Below the pieces are notes generated by a model. The model was not told the origin of the DNA and did not search any database. It saw only the letters and a list, made by a program, of their open reading frames with translations. Positions 27,094-37,700 of a DNA stretch of 64,000 bases are shown in pieces. The stretch is from assembly GCA_008694505.1 (NCBI GenBank), contig VZDJ01000219.1, positions 3,398,591-3,462,590 on the forward strand, given 5' to 3'. Position 1 is the stretch's first letter; each line of letters starts with the position of its first letter. The translations under genes were made by a program, and so were the position numbers. The DNA is from Cyanoderma ruficeps (Eukaryota > Chordata > Aves > Passeriformes > Timaliidae).

Positions 27094-27700
27094 GTAAGTT
27101 TTGATTCCCAGGTAGGAAGAAGACTTCTTTGAAAAAGTTGGTGTGAATTTAAAATCAAATAACTGCACGGAGACCCTTCTTTTGGTAGGATGATGCTTCG
27201 TTTTTCGAGCAAAGCAGAGATGAAAGATTGCGGCAGAGGTGAGCCAGAAATGATGTTAATAACTTTACTCAAATGAGGATTAGACAAAGGGGCACAGCAG
27301 GGGAGCCATCCCGAGTCTGCCGGGCAGCGCTGAGAACGCACTTAGGACACTTTGCTGGAGTTCTTAAACAAATTGCACCACTTACTGCGGCCAGGGAAAG
27401 ATCCTTTCACTGGTAATGGCTGTAATGGCCCGTCCTTTGTTAGTCCGAGCCCTGCAGACAAAGCAGCCCCAGTCAGACACTGGTTCTGCCTGGACACCTG
27501 TAGGGGTAATAGCACTCAATGACACATCCTCCGAGCGACGGGCCAGCACAAAGGGACTCTGCAATCGCATCTGGGATGAGGTCAAGATACACACACGAAA
27601 TCACACCCAGCAGAAACGACGGCAGAGAAGCACAGCAGAAAAGCAACTTGCTCACACAATTTAAATCCCAGAACTGTGTAGTTCAAATCGAGATTTCAAA
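26760..27700. promoter_or_regulatory. CpG-richer block, possible regulatory element
   Basis: I counted 27 CpG dinucleotides by eye between 26761 and 27720, against roughly eight in a similar length just upstream. The rest of the window is generally CpG-poor, as methylated vertebrate DNA usually is. The richest part is 27180-27620, including TTCGTTTTTCGA, several CCG and GCG words and CCGAGCGACGGG. It is not GC-rich enough to look like a classic CpG island. Preserved CpG suggests reduced germline methylation, as at promoters and enhancers, or recently acquired sequence. No TATA box or core promoter was recognised. Confidence 0.3.
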
Positions 27701-28823
27701 GTGATGCCCTCTGCTCAAAATCATGCCAGTTATTCTGGCAGATATCTGTTCTCCAGAGGAGCAGCAGTTATGCAGCAGTCAGGCCCCACACTGGCTGTTT
27801 ACTCCGTCTTTACTTCAGAGTTTATTTGGTGAGTCCATATTTAGAGAAAATTCTGGGTGGATTCTCTTTTCCTCCTTCAAACACTAAACAGATTCTTTAA
27901 CAGTTTGCACATGGGCCCGCTGCAATCTCCTCTAAAAGCTCTCCTAGAGAAAATACAAAAATAAAAAATCTTGTGTGTTTGGTAACTTTACTCCTATAGA
28001 GGACAGAGAGACCTATGCTGAAGTAATACTCCAGTTATGCTTCCTAGGTAATGAGCTTTATCTCTTAGGATCAATTTTCCATTAATAGCATTGAGTGCTC
28101 CATTCAACTTTCGAATTAATTTGACCTGTGAACCTGGGGTGTTCTGACGCTGCTTTTTAAACTACTGGAATGTAATGTCAACACAACACAGAAAAAAAAA
28201 ATATAGCAGCGAGATTTTAATGGCCAAAGTGATGCTTACTGGGGGATTTTAAGGCAGCTTAATGGCAAGTAGGCAGCCCAAATTCAGATGACAATTAAAA
28301 TAAATAAGTAAAAAATAAAACCAGAGGTTTCTGCTCTTTCTACCTCAGCCATTAAGTCAGTAAAATAAGCAATTTGAAACTGCTTTGTCCAGGACTGTCT
28401 GAGGCAAGAAAAGGAAGAGTGCTATGCTATTGATCTGCAAGAAGTTTATTTCTTCCACTCTGCAATGTTAAAGGAATCAATCTCTTAACTAAAGAAAAAA
28501 TAACGGTGCTGATAATGAAGATGAGGGCCGAGCCTTTGTAGGACAATGAGTGTGCTGTACCGGTGGTGTAACAGCCAGGTCTGAGTGTATCTGACACGCC
28601 AGCTGCGAGGTTATGAGCACTGCAGTCAATTCCTGACACCGAGAGGGACACCTTCAAAATGTTCAGGGGGACAAGCAAATTATTAGGACACTGTCTGCAT
28701 TCATCCCTCAGTGTTCTGCATGGCACAGGTGCATTTTATTACTCACAGTCCAAAAGTGTGAAAAAACACATTCAAGTGAATGCAAATGAACTAACTAGAC
28801 TCAGTGTGAGCTTCAAGTGCATT

Positions 28824-28858
28824 GATATACATATGTATATATGTGGTGTGTATGCATG
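28824..28858 (+). repeat. TA/TG-rich simple sequence
   Basis: Alternating purine-pyrimidine sequence (ATATACATATGTATATATG, then GTGTGTATGCATG) forms a short, imperfect dinucleotide tract. Confidence 0.7.
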
Positions 28859-28885
28859 AGCTTGCATTCCTACTGTTCTATTTCA

Positions 28886-28948
28886 TTTTTTTTCCTTTTT
28901 TTTTTTTCAGTGGGCATTGTTTTGATTAAAAAAACAACAAAAAAAAAT
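28886..28948. repeat. Facing poly-T and poly-A tracts
   Basis: A T-rich run (28886-28908, broken by CC) is followed by about 20 bases and then an A-rich run (28928-28947, broken by C). The two could pair as an imperfect fold-back. The T tract ends in CAG and resembles a strong 3' splice site, but no convincing exon follows. Confidence 0.75.
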
Positions 28949-29099
28949 CTGCTATACCAAAAAAAGAGTTTGTTGGAAAGGGATGCTTAAGCTTCTAGAA
29001 TCATCCCTTTTGTCAGAATCCAATACCTCGTTACAGGAAACAAAGATTAAACTGTTTCCACTTACCTGGAAGTGTACAGCGAAAAGATAAGAAATGCCA

Positions 29100-29335
29100 A
29101 TTTCTTTCTTGCATTTTTAATAAGCAAGCAACACCAAACATCAATAAATCTTTGGCATTAAGATTTTGGCTGTGATATGCAAGTCACAGCTATTTTAAGA
29201 GTCATAGTTAACGATGTACATCAATTAATTTAAATCTTGAAAGTACTGAAAATACCTGCTGTGTTCCAAGAAAAATGTTATCGAGGAAATAGCGTATTTA
29301 TCCTTGAAAGGATATCAGTTTGTCGGTGAAATGAG
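29100..29335. promoter_or_regulatory. Possible conserved non-coding element (unverified)
   Basis: This stretch has few homopolymers, many homeodomain-type cores (TTTTTAATAAG, CAATTAATTTAAAT) and isolated preserved CpGs (AACGATG, TATCGAGG, AGCGTATT, GTCGGTG). That texture resembles vertebrate conserved non-coding elements near developmental genes. The assignment is impressionistic; alignment to other birds would decide. Confidence 0.18.
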
Positions 29336-32300
29336 GAAGTACAGGCACACAGAGTGAGCCCTGCAGATCCCTGGGAACTGGGGGCTCTATGGAAAGGATA
29401 AACGTAGCAGGGTCACTATGGAAGTCCACAGACCTTCAGAGTGCAGCTGAGAACGCCCGTCTTGTATGCAATTCATCAATGAACAGAGGCACAGATAACA
29501 GCCACTGAGGTTACAGGCATCGATCAACCACTGACCTTTTCACTCCACCCTGACCCAGGGGCAGTCACCTTCCTCCAGCTGTATCTGCATAAGAATTACT
29601 GCCTTTTTCATGGGAGATTCTGGTGCGTTTTTGCTTTTCCATTTTTTTTTTCTTTCCTCATTTTTCTGTCTTTGGCCTCCTAGAGGATGATACAACAGAC
29701 TATGTTAATTTCAGGGATGATCTGTCTTTTTACCTACAGCAAAGGAGAAGAAACAGAAGGTACTACACAGAGCTGAGCCTAAGAAAACAGCAGGCTATGA
29801 TTTCCAGAGCTGACACCAGCCACAACAGCAATGGAACCAGCTACTGCAGAACTGGGTTCACACCTTCACAAAAGCTCATGGAATACTTGCTTTCTCCAAG
29901 ATCTCCACAAAAATAAATATCCCTATCACCCATCAGGCCAGAGGATTCCCACCTGGATAAAAGTGTGCAGTCTCTCTCTCTCTTCAATTAGAGCACTGTG
30001 CTGTACCAGGAAAACATCTGCAAGGGCGTAGGAAAGTTACAGCTGCCACAGGATGCTGCAACACATCTCTTCTGCAAGAAGGGCTGCTCCCTGCCCTTCT
30101 AAAGTGCTCTCCTGCGTTTCCCAAATGTGCTTGGTCCTCTTTCCTCAGGGAAAGGCAGGCGAGGACAAGCACACAGCAGGTGTCAGTCACATCACATGAC
30201 AATGTTCAACACTCACTGGGAACTCGCCTCTCACTCCAGGGCAGAGCATGGCAAGTCATGCTTTACCAAAGAGACAATAAATTTAGCTGGTCACAAGACT
30301 CCCTTTTGAAACTCTGCTTCTAAGAGTCTTTTAGGTCTTAAGTACACCCTCACATACTTATTCCAGAATTTCAGATAGTCCATTTTATTACATGCAGAAC
30401 AATCAAAGAGAACACTAGTTCTGTTCAGGAAATTAGGCTAATTCTCACAGCAGAGTAGCAAAAGATTAGGTTTCAGAGAAGTTTCATTTAGTTATTAGGA
30501 AGATTGCTAAAGATATAACAGGAACATTTGACATAGTAAAGCTTTAAATATAAAGTTCAGAAAATGTTAAAAAAGGAGAGATCCATGCAAAAGTAGAGTT
30601 TTGGTGTGTCTCGTTATGATGGAAGTTCCTATTAATAAATGCAGAAGGCATTACAAGCACTACAGTAATTTAGCAGTTGTTGGTTTTATGTCTCCACGGC
30701 ACAGCAGGCTGCCCTGAAATGGGAGAGGATGCAGCTAAGTCACTTTTAACTTTTTCTGCATGGTTAATCTTAGAAAGTTTTGGGTTGAACCTGTTGTGGA
30801 AAGACTCTCGGTTTGTAAGAACATTTGGATATTAAGTCCTCTCTGTTCTACTGAGAGCAAGAAATACATAACAGTTTTTAAGGTTTTTACATAAAATTTA
30901 TAATACTCACCAAGTCAAGCTCTTCAATAACAATTTTTCATAGCTGCTAATCTTAGTGGGTTTCAATGCTGTAACACAGAGCACCATAAAGGTGTTTTGG
31001 TCCAGCACTCATTATCATTTTAATCTGAATATTATATGACTTAGAAATAATTAATTTCAAGCTAAATTTTGCCTTAGAGTCAATGAAAAGAAGTAACACA
31101 AAACCAAATCCACCAGAAAATGCTTTAGTGGAACCCTGTCTTATATGGGGTGCATTTGTTACAGTTCCTGAAGATAATCTATATTCAGGAATACTGAGCC
31201 ATAGCAACTGATTAATTTGGATCATTACTTACAACGATCTAAAAATTCTACCACCGTAGACAAAACCTATGCATCTACTTAAACAGACATAATTACTCTG
31301 TCAAGTACATAAAATGCTATTCCACCCCACTAACTTTTTTTTTTTAAATAAGTACTATGATGCATTCATATTCTTCTGAGATGTCTGTTCTTTACTGAGT
31401 TCCATTCAGCATATTTAAGGAAGATGGCTTTTTTTGGCATTAAATCCAAATTAGGAAGTTTTAATGGGTCTTTGCCTTTCAGCGTCTCTCACTACGGCAG
31501 TGATGGAAAATTCAGAATGTTTATAAAACCAAGTATGCCCTTGGGCAGCATTTTTGTTACAAAAAGCCTGTCTTAATTTCTTAACAAATGCACCTCAGAA
31601 TTTACTAAACTGACTGATTTGGGCTACACAAAAGTATGTTACTCATAGATTTCATACCAAGTAGACCAAACTTTCAATAATAACATTCAAATCTAAACTT
31701 ACTGTTAAATAAAATCAGCATTACAGAGCTCAAATTCACTCTGTTCTAGAGGCTCATCTTTCATCATGTAGTCTTGTTTCCTGAGGCTTCAGTGAATGTA
31801 ATGAGTATTGAATTTACTCAGTAGCCCCCTTTTCCTGAGCCAAACAGCAAAATGGGATCACGAAGACAAAGTCAGCAAGAGCCCATAAATGTTACAATTC
31901 CTAGAATGTGAAGAATCCCTGAAATAAACACACCAATGCCATACCCCAGAACTGTAACTGCACCTGAGGAGGAGGAAGGAGTTTGACTCACACTTCTATC
32001 AAGTCTCACCTTTGCCTCTAATTCTCAGGAAAAGCAGCTAAAAAATACAGATACTCTCTGCACTTTTACACTGCCTAGTGCAATGGGGCTGGGGCCTCAG
32101 AGAGGCTTGCAGTGTAAGTAACACAGAGTAAATAACAAGGAAATACTTTTTGACTGCAGAAACTCATCAACCATGCTAAAACCTACATCACACACTGCCA
32201 CTGTCTCTCACTGTTCATTAAAAGAGAATGAATCCTCAGGGAGGCATCATTGAATATAGATATGTCTCCAACACACCAAATCATACCCTGAGCCTCCAGT

Positions 32301-33029
32301 AAAGCTAATAAAACCATATTAAATACATCCCAAAAGTTCCCTTGGCTAAGTCCAAGCCACTTGGGCAATTTATAATTTAAAGGAGAATATGAGATTAGAG
32401 AGTGATGAAAACAGTGTGATCTAGAATTTGAAACAACAGTTTAGCTGTTTTGTCATACTCAGAGGATGTACTGATTTACTGAAATTTGCTTGTGGAGAAG
32501 TCTGAAGCTCTCTGTATTTTCACTTTCGAAAATTGCACATACAGTAATGCTGGACTCCCAAATAAATGATAAAATATACTACTTGTAAAATCAGTATAGT
32601 CAAACCCACTCTATTTTAAAGATAACGGGGTGCTACAGTGTTCCCAAAGATATATATTCTACCTACCCTAACAGTCACCAGCATCCCACACTCTGGGCTG
32701 ATAAGGCTTTGAAGTGAGTGCCTGAGATGCACCCTCTGCCCTTATCACAGCCATCCATTCCTAGCAGTTCAGTTCCATAGTGCACCTAATTTCAGAGGAA
32801 GTTACAGATCATAAATGCCCAAGACTAGCACAAAGAATATTCGCTGGCCTCAACTCTCCTCCTCCCTTCATTCTTGCTATTCCAGACATTTGGCTTAATT
32901 CACTACTTTAAAAGAACCCAGGGATTCCTAAGAGAGAACTAAGCTAAGAATGACCATAACAAATAGTTGATTAGTTTAAATGAAGTGGAGAACAATTACT
33001 GAGATAATGAAGTGATAAAGTAAAAAGAG

Positions 33030-33049
33030 TGAAATAATGTGAAATAATG
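33030..33049 (+). repeat. Decamer tandem repeat TGAAATAATG x2
   Basis: Two identical 10-bp units are head to tail, with related TGAGATAATG and AGTGATAAAG words just upstream. It is a minor local duplication. Confidence 0.8.
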
Positions 33050-33764
33050 AAAACAAGCTTCTCAGCTAATTCTATCACAGTTCTTATGAGATTCAGCTGA
33101 GTGTGTAAGACCTTCTCAAAGAGAATGACAGTAAGCTGCAAGAGAAATTTAATATGAAATTCAGTGATGTGAGTTTATTTTCTTATCCAGCACCTATTTA
33201 GCATATAAAATCCCTTTCCTGATATTACTGTCTCAAAACACAACATTTTGCTAGTACATCACAGCTCCCAGACTGGAGCTGGCCTGCAAGAGGTTGAAGG
33301 ACTTGGTTCAATTCAACAATCGTTGGCAGGGCAGAAATTCACCCAGACCAGCACCCTTTGCCCAGCACAAGATTGCCACCACTCGTGCAGTAACACAAGG
33401 CTTCAGCCCTGACTGCTGAGATCATACTATTGACCCAATGGAGAGACCAAAACACTCAACTGCAGCACTTCCTTAGCAATAGATTTAAAGAAACTCATCC
33501 CCATGAAGAGGTTCCTAACTTTTGCCTCATTATTGTGAGCTCTGCACAGCGACTGCCAATTTAGTTTATGTAAAATACTGATCTCCTAAAATGCAGTGAC
33601 AACAACTTTTCCTTTTAACCTCACATTCAAACCTGTGTCCATATTCCCACATGAACATGTGCTTACAACAAAGCAAGGAATGCAAACCCATTCCCAACTA
33701 CTCTGCTCCATCTTACAGGTTTCTTTCCCTGAAGAAATCCCCGCAGGATATCAGCTTAGCATGA

Positions 33765-34341
33765 CACACAGAATCGTTAAGAACTCCATCCATTCTCCTC
33801 CAAATCGTGGAAAAGACCTCCAAGATCATCCAGCCCAACCTTTGAGCAGTCACCACCTTGTCAGATAACCACAGCATGGAATGCCAAACTCGGTCATTTC
33901 TTGACACCATCGGGAGTGGTGGCTCCACCTCCCCCCTGGGCAGCCCCTCCCAATGCCTGATCACCCTTTTCAGTGAAAAATACTTCCTGATATCCATCCT
34001 GACCTCCCCTGGCACATCTTAAGATTGTCCTGTCACTTGTCCTTGTCACACATCTCTTACCCTGTCTCTGGCTGCCTGGCAGAAGAGGCTGACCCCACCC
34101 TGCTCTACCCTATTCTCAGGGAGCTGTAGAATGATGAGGTCTCCTCTGAGCATCCCTTTCCCTGCCCTAAACACTCCCAGCTCCTTCAGCTGCTGCTCAC
34201 ACGGCTTTACCCTCTACACCCTTCAGCTTTACTGGCCTTCTCTGCACCCACTCCAGCACCTCAATGTCCCTGTTGAAATAAATAGCCCAGAACTGGACAG
34301 TACTCGAGGCATGGCCTCTCCAGTGCTGACTACAGACACAA
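33765..34341 (-). mobile_element. CR1 non-LTR retrotransposon, 3' end, about 575 bp
   Basis: Read on the minus strand, this follows CR1 from the end of the reverse-transcriptase ORF through the 3' UTR. Recognisable plus-strand blocks, as complements, are CACAGAATCGTTAAG at the 3' terminus, GGAAAAGACCTCCAAGATCA, GTCACCACCTTGTCA, CCTGGGCAGCCCCTCCCAATG, ATACTTCCTGATATCCATCC, GAAGAGGCTGACCCCACCCT, CCCAGCTCCTTCAGCTGCTG and CCAGCACCTCAATGTCCCTG. It is 5'-truncated, its coding remnant is broken and it cannot mobilise. About 31 extra bases separate the terminal CACAGAATCGTTAAG from the rest, flanked by AATCGT repeats. It is longer and closer to consensus than the copy at 13.5 kb. Confidence 0.95.
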
Positions 34342-34699
34342 TGTAAGATTTCACAGAAATCTCTATTTTAACCTCAAACAATCAGACTTTTGCAGAGCTT
34401 TGCTTATTAAAATAAATAAACAAACAAACACACAAGTCTTACTATTCCTTGCACTTGTATGACATCAACAAATCTGGAATTAAAGATAAATCTAAAGAAA
34501 GTATTCCATATCACTTCTGTGACCCGTCAGCTTTTCCATTGTCTATCAAGGTGAACTATTTGATGCTTACAAGCCACAAAATGCCTAAAATGGTGTGCAG
34601 TTTTACACAGACACCGACACTACATTACATTGTGTTTGTCAATGGCAGTTAGAGCAGCTGGCTTTTTGAAATAAAGCATGTATTCAGTGGAGTATCATT

Positions 34700-34720
34700 A
34701 AGGGCAATTGAATTGCCCTT
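34700..34720. repeat. Perfect short palindrome, 10-bp arms with 1-base centre
   Basis: AAGGGCAATT (34700-34709) and AATTGCCCTT (34711-34720) are exact reverse complements around a single G. It is about 360 bp beyond the CR1 5' break, but nothing links the two. A dimeric protein-binding site is conceivable but not shown. Confidence 0.8.
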
Positions 34721-37700
34721 CATCTGTTTCTGGGGCTCTGTGGATGAAAAAGCAGCATCTGAAAGCTTTATGAGTATTATCTGGCTTTCTGTTTTATTCT
34801 GTTTAGGCAGACTTGTCTGTTTTTTCACACATTCGACTCAAAGGCAAAAGGATTTCCAGCAATGACCTCCTTCTGATGAAACTCATCTTTATCCGCTGCT
34901 TCTTGTTTCTTAGTGAGTGATGAAAGAATCCTTTATGGGCATGAGATTACCTAAATCAATAGTGACTTACCCATGCACAGCAGTGCTCGGTTGCCTCTTC
35001 ATCAAAATGTGTGTTTGCTGGCTGCACTGACTGTCAGAGGGAACACTCACCTGTCCAAGCACTTAGCTCAGCTCTGTGGTAAACAGGGACACTAAATATT
35101 CCAAATATTCATGTTTTCAGGCTTATTGGTATCAGGGGCAAAGTTTCTCTATTTGTGATGGCAGCAGTGCTACACTTGAAGACAGCTGGCAGTTCCTAAT
35201 AACTGGACAGCTTGTTGTCCCTCTCACAGTAAGTGCCACCTTATCATCCTTCCAAAAAAGTGGCTGGTACTTGCTTCCCAGGAAACTTCCCTGAGCTTGC
35301 AGGCTGGGCTCAGTCCCAGGCATGTGTCTGCTCAGCTGTCACTGGCCTCCCTGTCCAGACAGCTTGCATAGTGATTTCTACATAAATATGAATTACACAC
35401 CTTGAACAGTCCGTTCTCTTTGGCAGCTCCACGATCCCTTCTCTGTGCCTGCTGGCTCCTTTGACCTCTGCTCTCTGGACACCACTTTATATCCCACTTA
35501 TTGGATATTTAACTTCTCATTTTTCCTCGCACACTGCTCCAGACAGCCACTCCAGTTCCTGCTGACTCCATCCTGCCAGCTAATCCCTGCTGGGCCAAGC
35601 TAAAGATACCTGACATACGGGGAGCTGGCAAAAGAGACACGGGCAGATTTTGGTGAATGTCTGGAGGGACTGGCCCAAGCATAATGATTTTGGCTGGATT
35701 AAGAGCTATTCTATCACTTGAAAAAGAGCTTGTTCAACTGGGTGTTTTCAAGGCCAGCTTAGTGGGCCCAGAGCACTGCAAAGAGCTCTCACTGCCAGGA
35801 GGAGACACCAACTGGAGCTCTACCAGTGCCCAGCTTTACACCCCTTCTCTAGAGGGGCAGTTCACCAAACAGCAAAACCTTCCCCACCACAGACTTCAAG
35901 GAAAATATGTCGGACACATCTCCTACAGAGGCACAAATCACTCTTCATTTTGGCTCCTGGAATAAAGCAACAAGTTCTATAGAATATCTTTGGAAGATTT
36001 GCAGCATTTTCCCTCCTGTGATCCCACAAAAAGAATGCAGATGTTGAAGGAGGCAAGAAAAACTTCATGCCAAGAACTCCATCCTGGGAGACTTCCTGCT
36101 AGAAAAAAGAAGGGATATGAACTGAACTATGTCTTGTTCATGTAAACAGATAGAGAACATAGACACCAGCAGAAAGCAAAACTTTTGGAGAGGTGTTGGA
36201 AGAAAGGAGGGGAAAAGTGCCTTGTTTGCATTTTCCATCCATGAAGGATGGTGTTCTGGGGAAATAAATATGTGTTTGACTGGCCTGTCCTTGTCTGGGG
36301 CCTCAGTCAGGGCATCAGCCTGATCTCTAGCTATTCATCAAACAAGCTTTCCTTCATTAGCTTCCCAGCCTTCTCCTGGATCTCTTCCCACCCTTGGCAG
36401 GGGATGCTGTGTCATGCAGCAGGAATTTCACTCAGGTGGGGCTCCTGACATCTGCAGCTGCCTGCATCCACACCCTCAGCAAACCTGGCAGTCTCCTTTT
36501 GGAGACAGAAATAAAGGGGAGGCAAATGAAGGAATGAAAGGAGGAGAGAGGGAAGGAGGCTCCAGGGAGCAGATTTCAGGATAAGCAACGTGAAAGAGTT
36601 AAAGGCTACCTTTCCATGTGAACACTGAGTACAGAGGAGGGCTACAGAAACCAACCTGCTGTTTAGATATCTGCTCCAGGAGTGCACATATAAAAGACAA
36701 CTTGGGAAGGGGAAAGAGGAGGCTTCATATTTTCCTGGTGTGGGAAAGGAGGATAAATTTTAGTCTTGCAATTACCATTTTTATAGCAGCAAAAGTCAGT
36801 TAATTTTCTTATATTATTGTTCCATACTTTAGAAAGCATTTATTTTCTCTAAAGTCTCAGTACTAAGCCTCTAAGTACTCAGAAGTCTGAGAACATTACT
36901 CATGTTTTTTTCTGTTTTCAAAAAGTCCTGTTAATAGAACACTTTCAAGAAGGCCACTGTCATTACCAGAATGTTCTGTTACAGCACCAAAGAGCAGTCT
37001 ACATAAGTGAATAAACCAGCACTCTCTCTTCCCTAACTGACAAGGGCAAACCACTATATTCTGATTATTTTAAACCAGCCAAAAAGATCAAACCTTTTTA
37101 ACAGAGTCCATAAAATTAATCAGGCAAAAACCATTTCAATTAGGTTTAGCAGTCCTGTCACCCTCAGAATTTCAAATAATAAACACAAGAATCACTTAAA
37201 AATTCCACAATGTCAGCATAACACACCTCATATAACTCTAAAACATAAGAAAAAGCCCAGGCTTTAGCAGCTGAGCATAATAAAAATGGCTTTAGGTGTG
37301 ACAAGGATGAACCTGGTACCCTGGGCAGCTATCACTAATGAGGATTGTCTCTCCACTTCTGCAAATTTGCCTCATTTTATTTGTATAGTATTTCAGTAAT
37401 ATATAAAACATATATAATAAATATACTATGCGTCCATTCTTATAAATTCTCTTTGAGAAGGACAGGGGAAGCTTCATACCAGCCAATTAGCAATTCTACC
37501 AGATCAGAGTAATCACAATTACACCATCAGTGTCAGGATTAAAAAAACGAGTCACATGGAAACTGGAAATAATCTGATTCCTAAAGGCCAGAACTCAGCC
37601 CTGCCCCAGACTCCTGGCAGTCCCGTATCCTATGGCCAGAGACTATCACCAACACCTGTGTCACAGTCAAAAGGACTTCTGACAATAAAGATCTTGGAGC

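Larger units (their letters stand above)
27701..33764. other. Non-coding single-copy stretch, no gene recognised
   Basis: No gene or identifiable mobile element was seen. An open frame at 29623-29916 runs through two splice-acceptor look-alikes (ending at 29683 and 29739) but encodes nothing recognisable and has no good donor. The stretch holds facing T and A homopolymer tracts at 28.88-28.95 kb, a TA/TG-rich patch at 28.83 kb and a decamer repeat at 33.03 kb. The remainder is ordinary AT-rich sequence. Confidence 0.55.

Noticed and set aside
27382..27664. Opposing open frames (70 codons minus, 82 codons plus) in the CpG-rich block
   Set aside because: Both strands are open because the patch is GC-richer. 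Neither has flanking splice sites as good as the 26731-27093 interval, nor a recognisable product.
28881..28910. Strong-looking polypyrimidine-CAG acceptor at 28.91 kb
   Set aside because: The downstream sequence is A-rich and shows no plausible exon or donor. The T tract is better explained as low complexity.
29623..29916. 97-codon frame crossing two pyrimidine-rich AG sites, with an Arg-rich middle
   Set aside because: The acceptor-like sites are good, but the only nearby donor (GTACTA at 29760) is weak, the start lies in a T-rich run, and no family was recognised.
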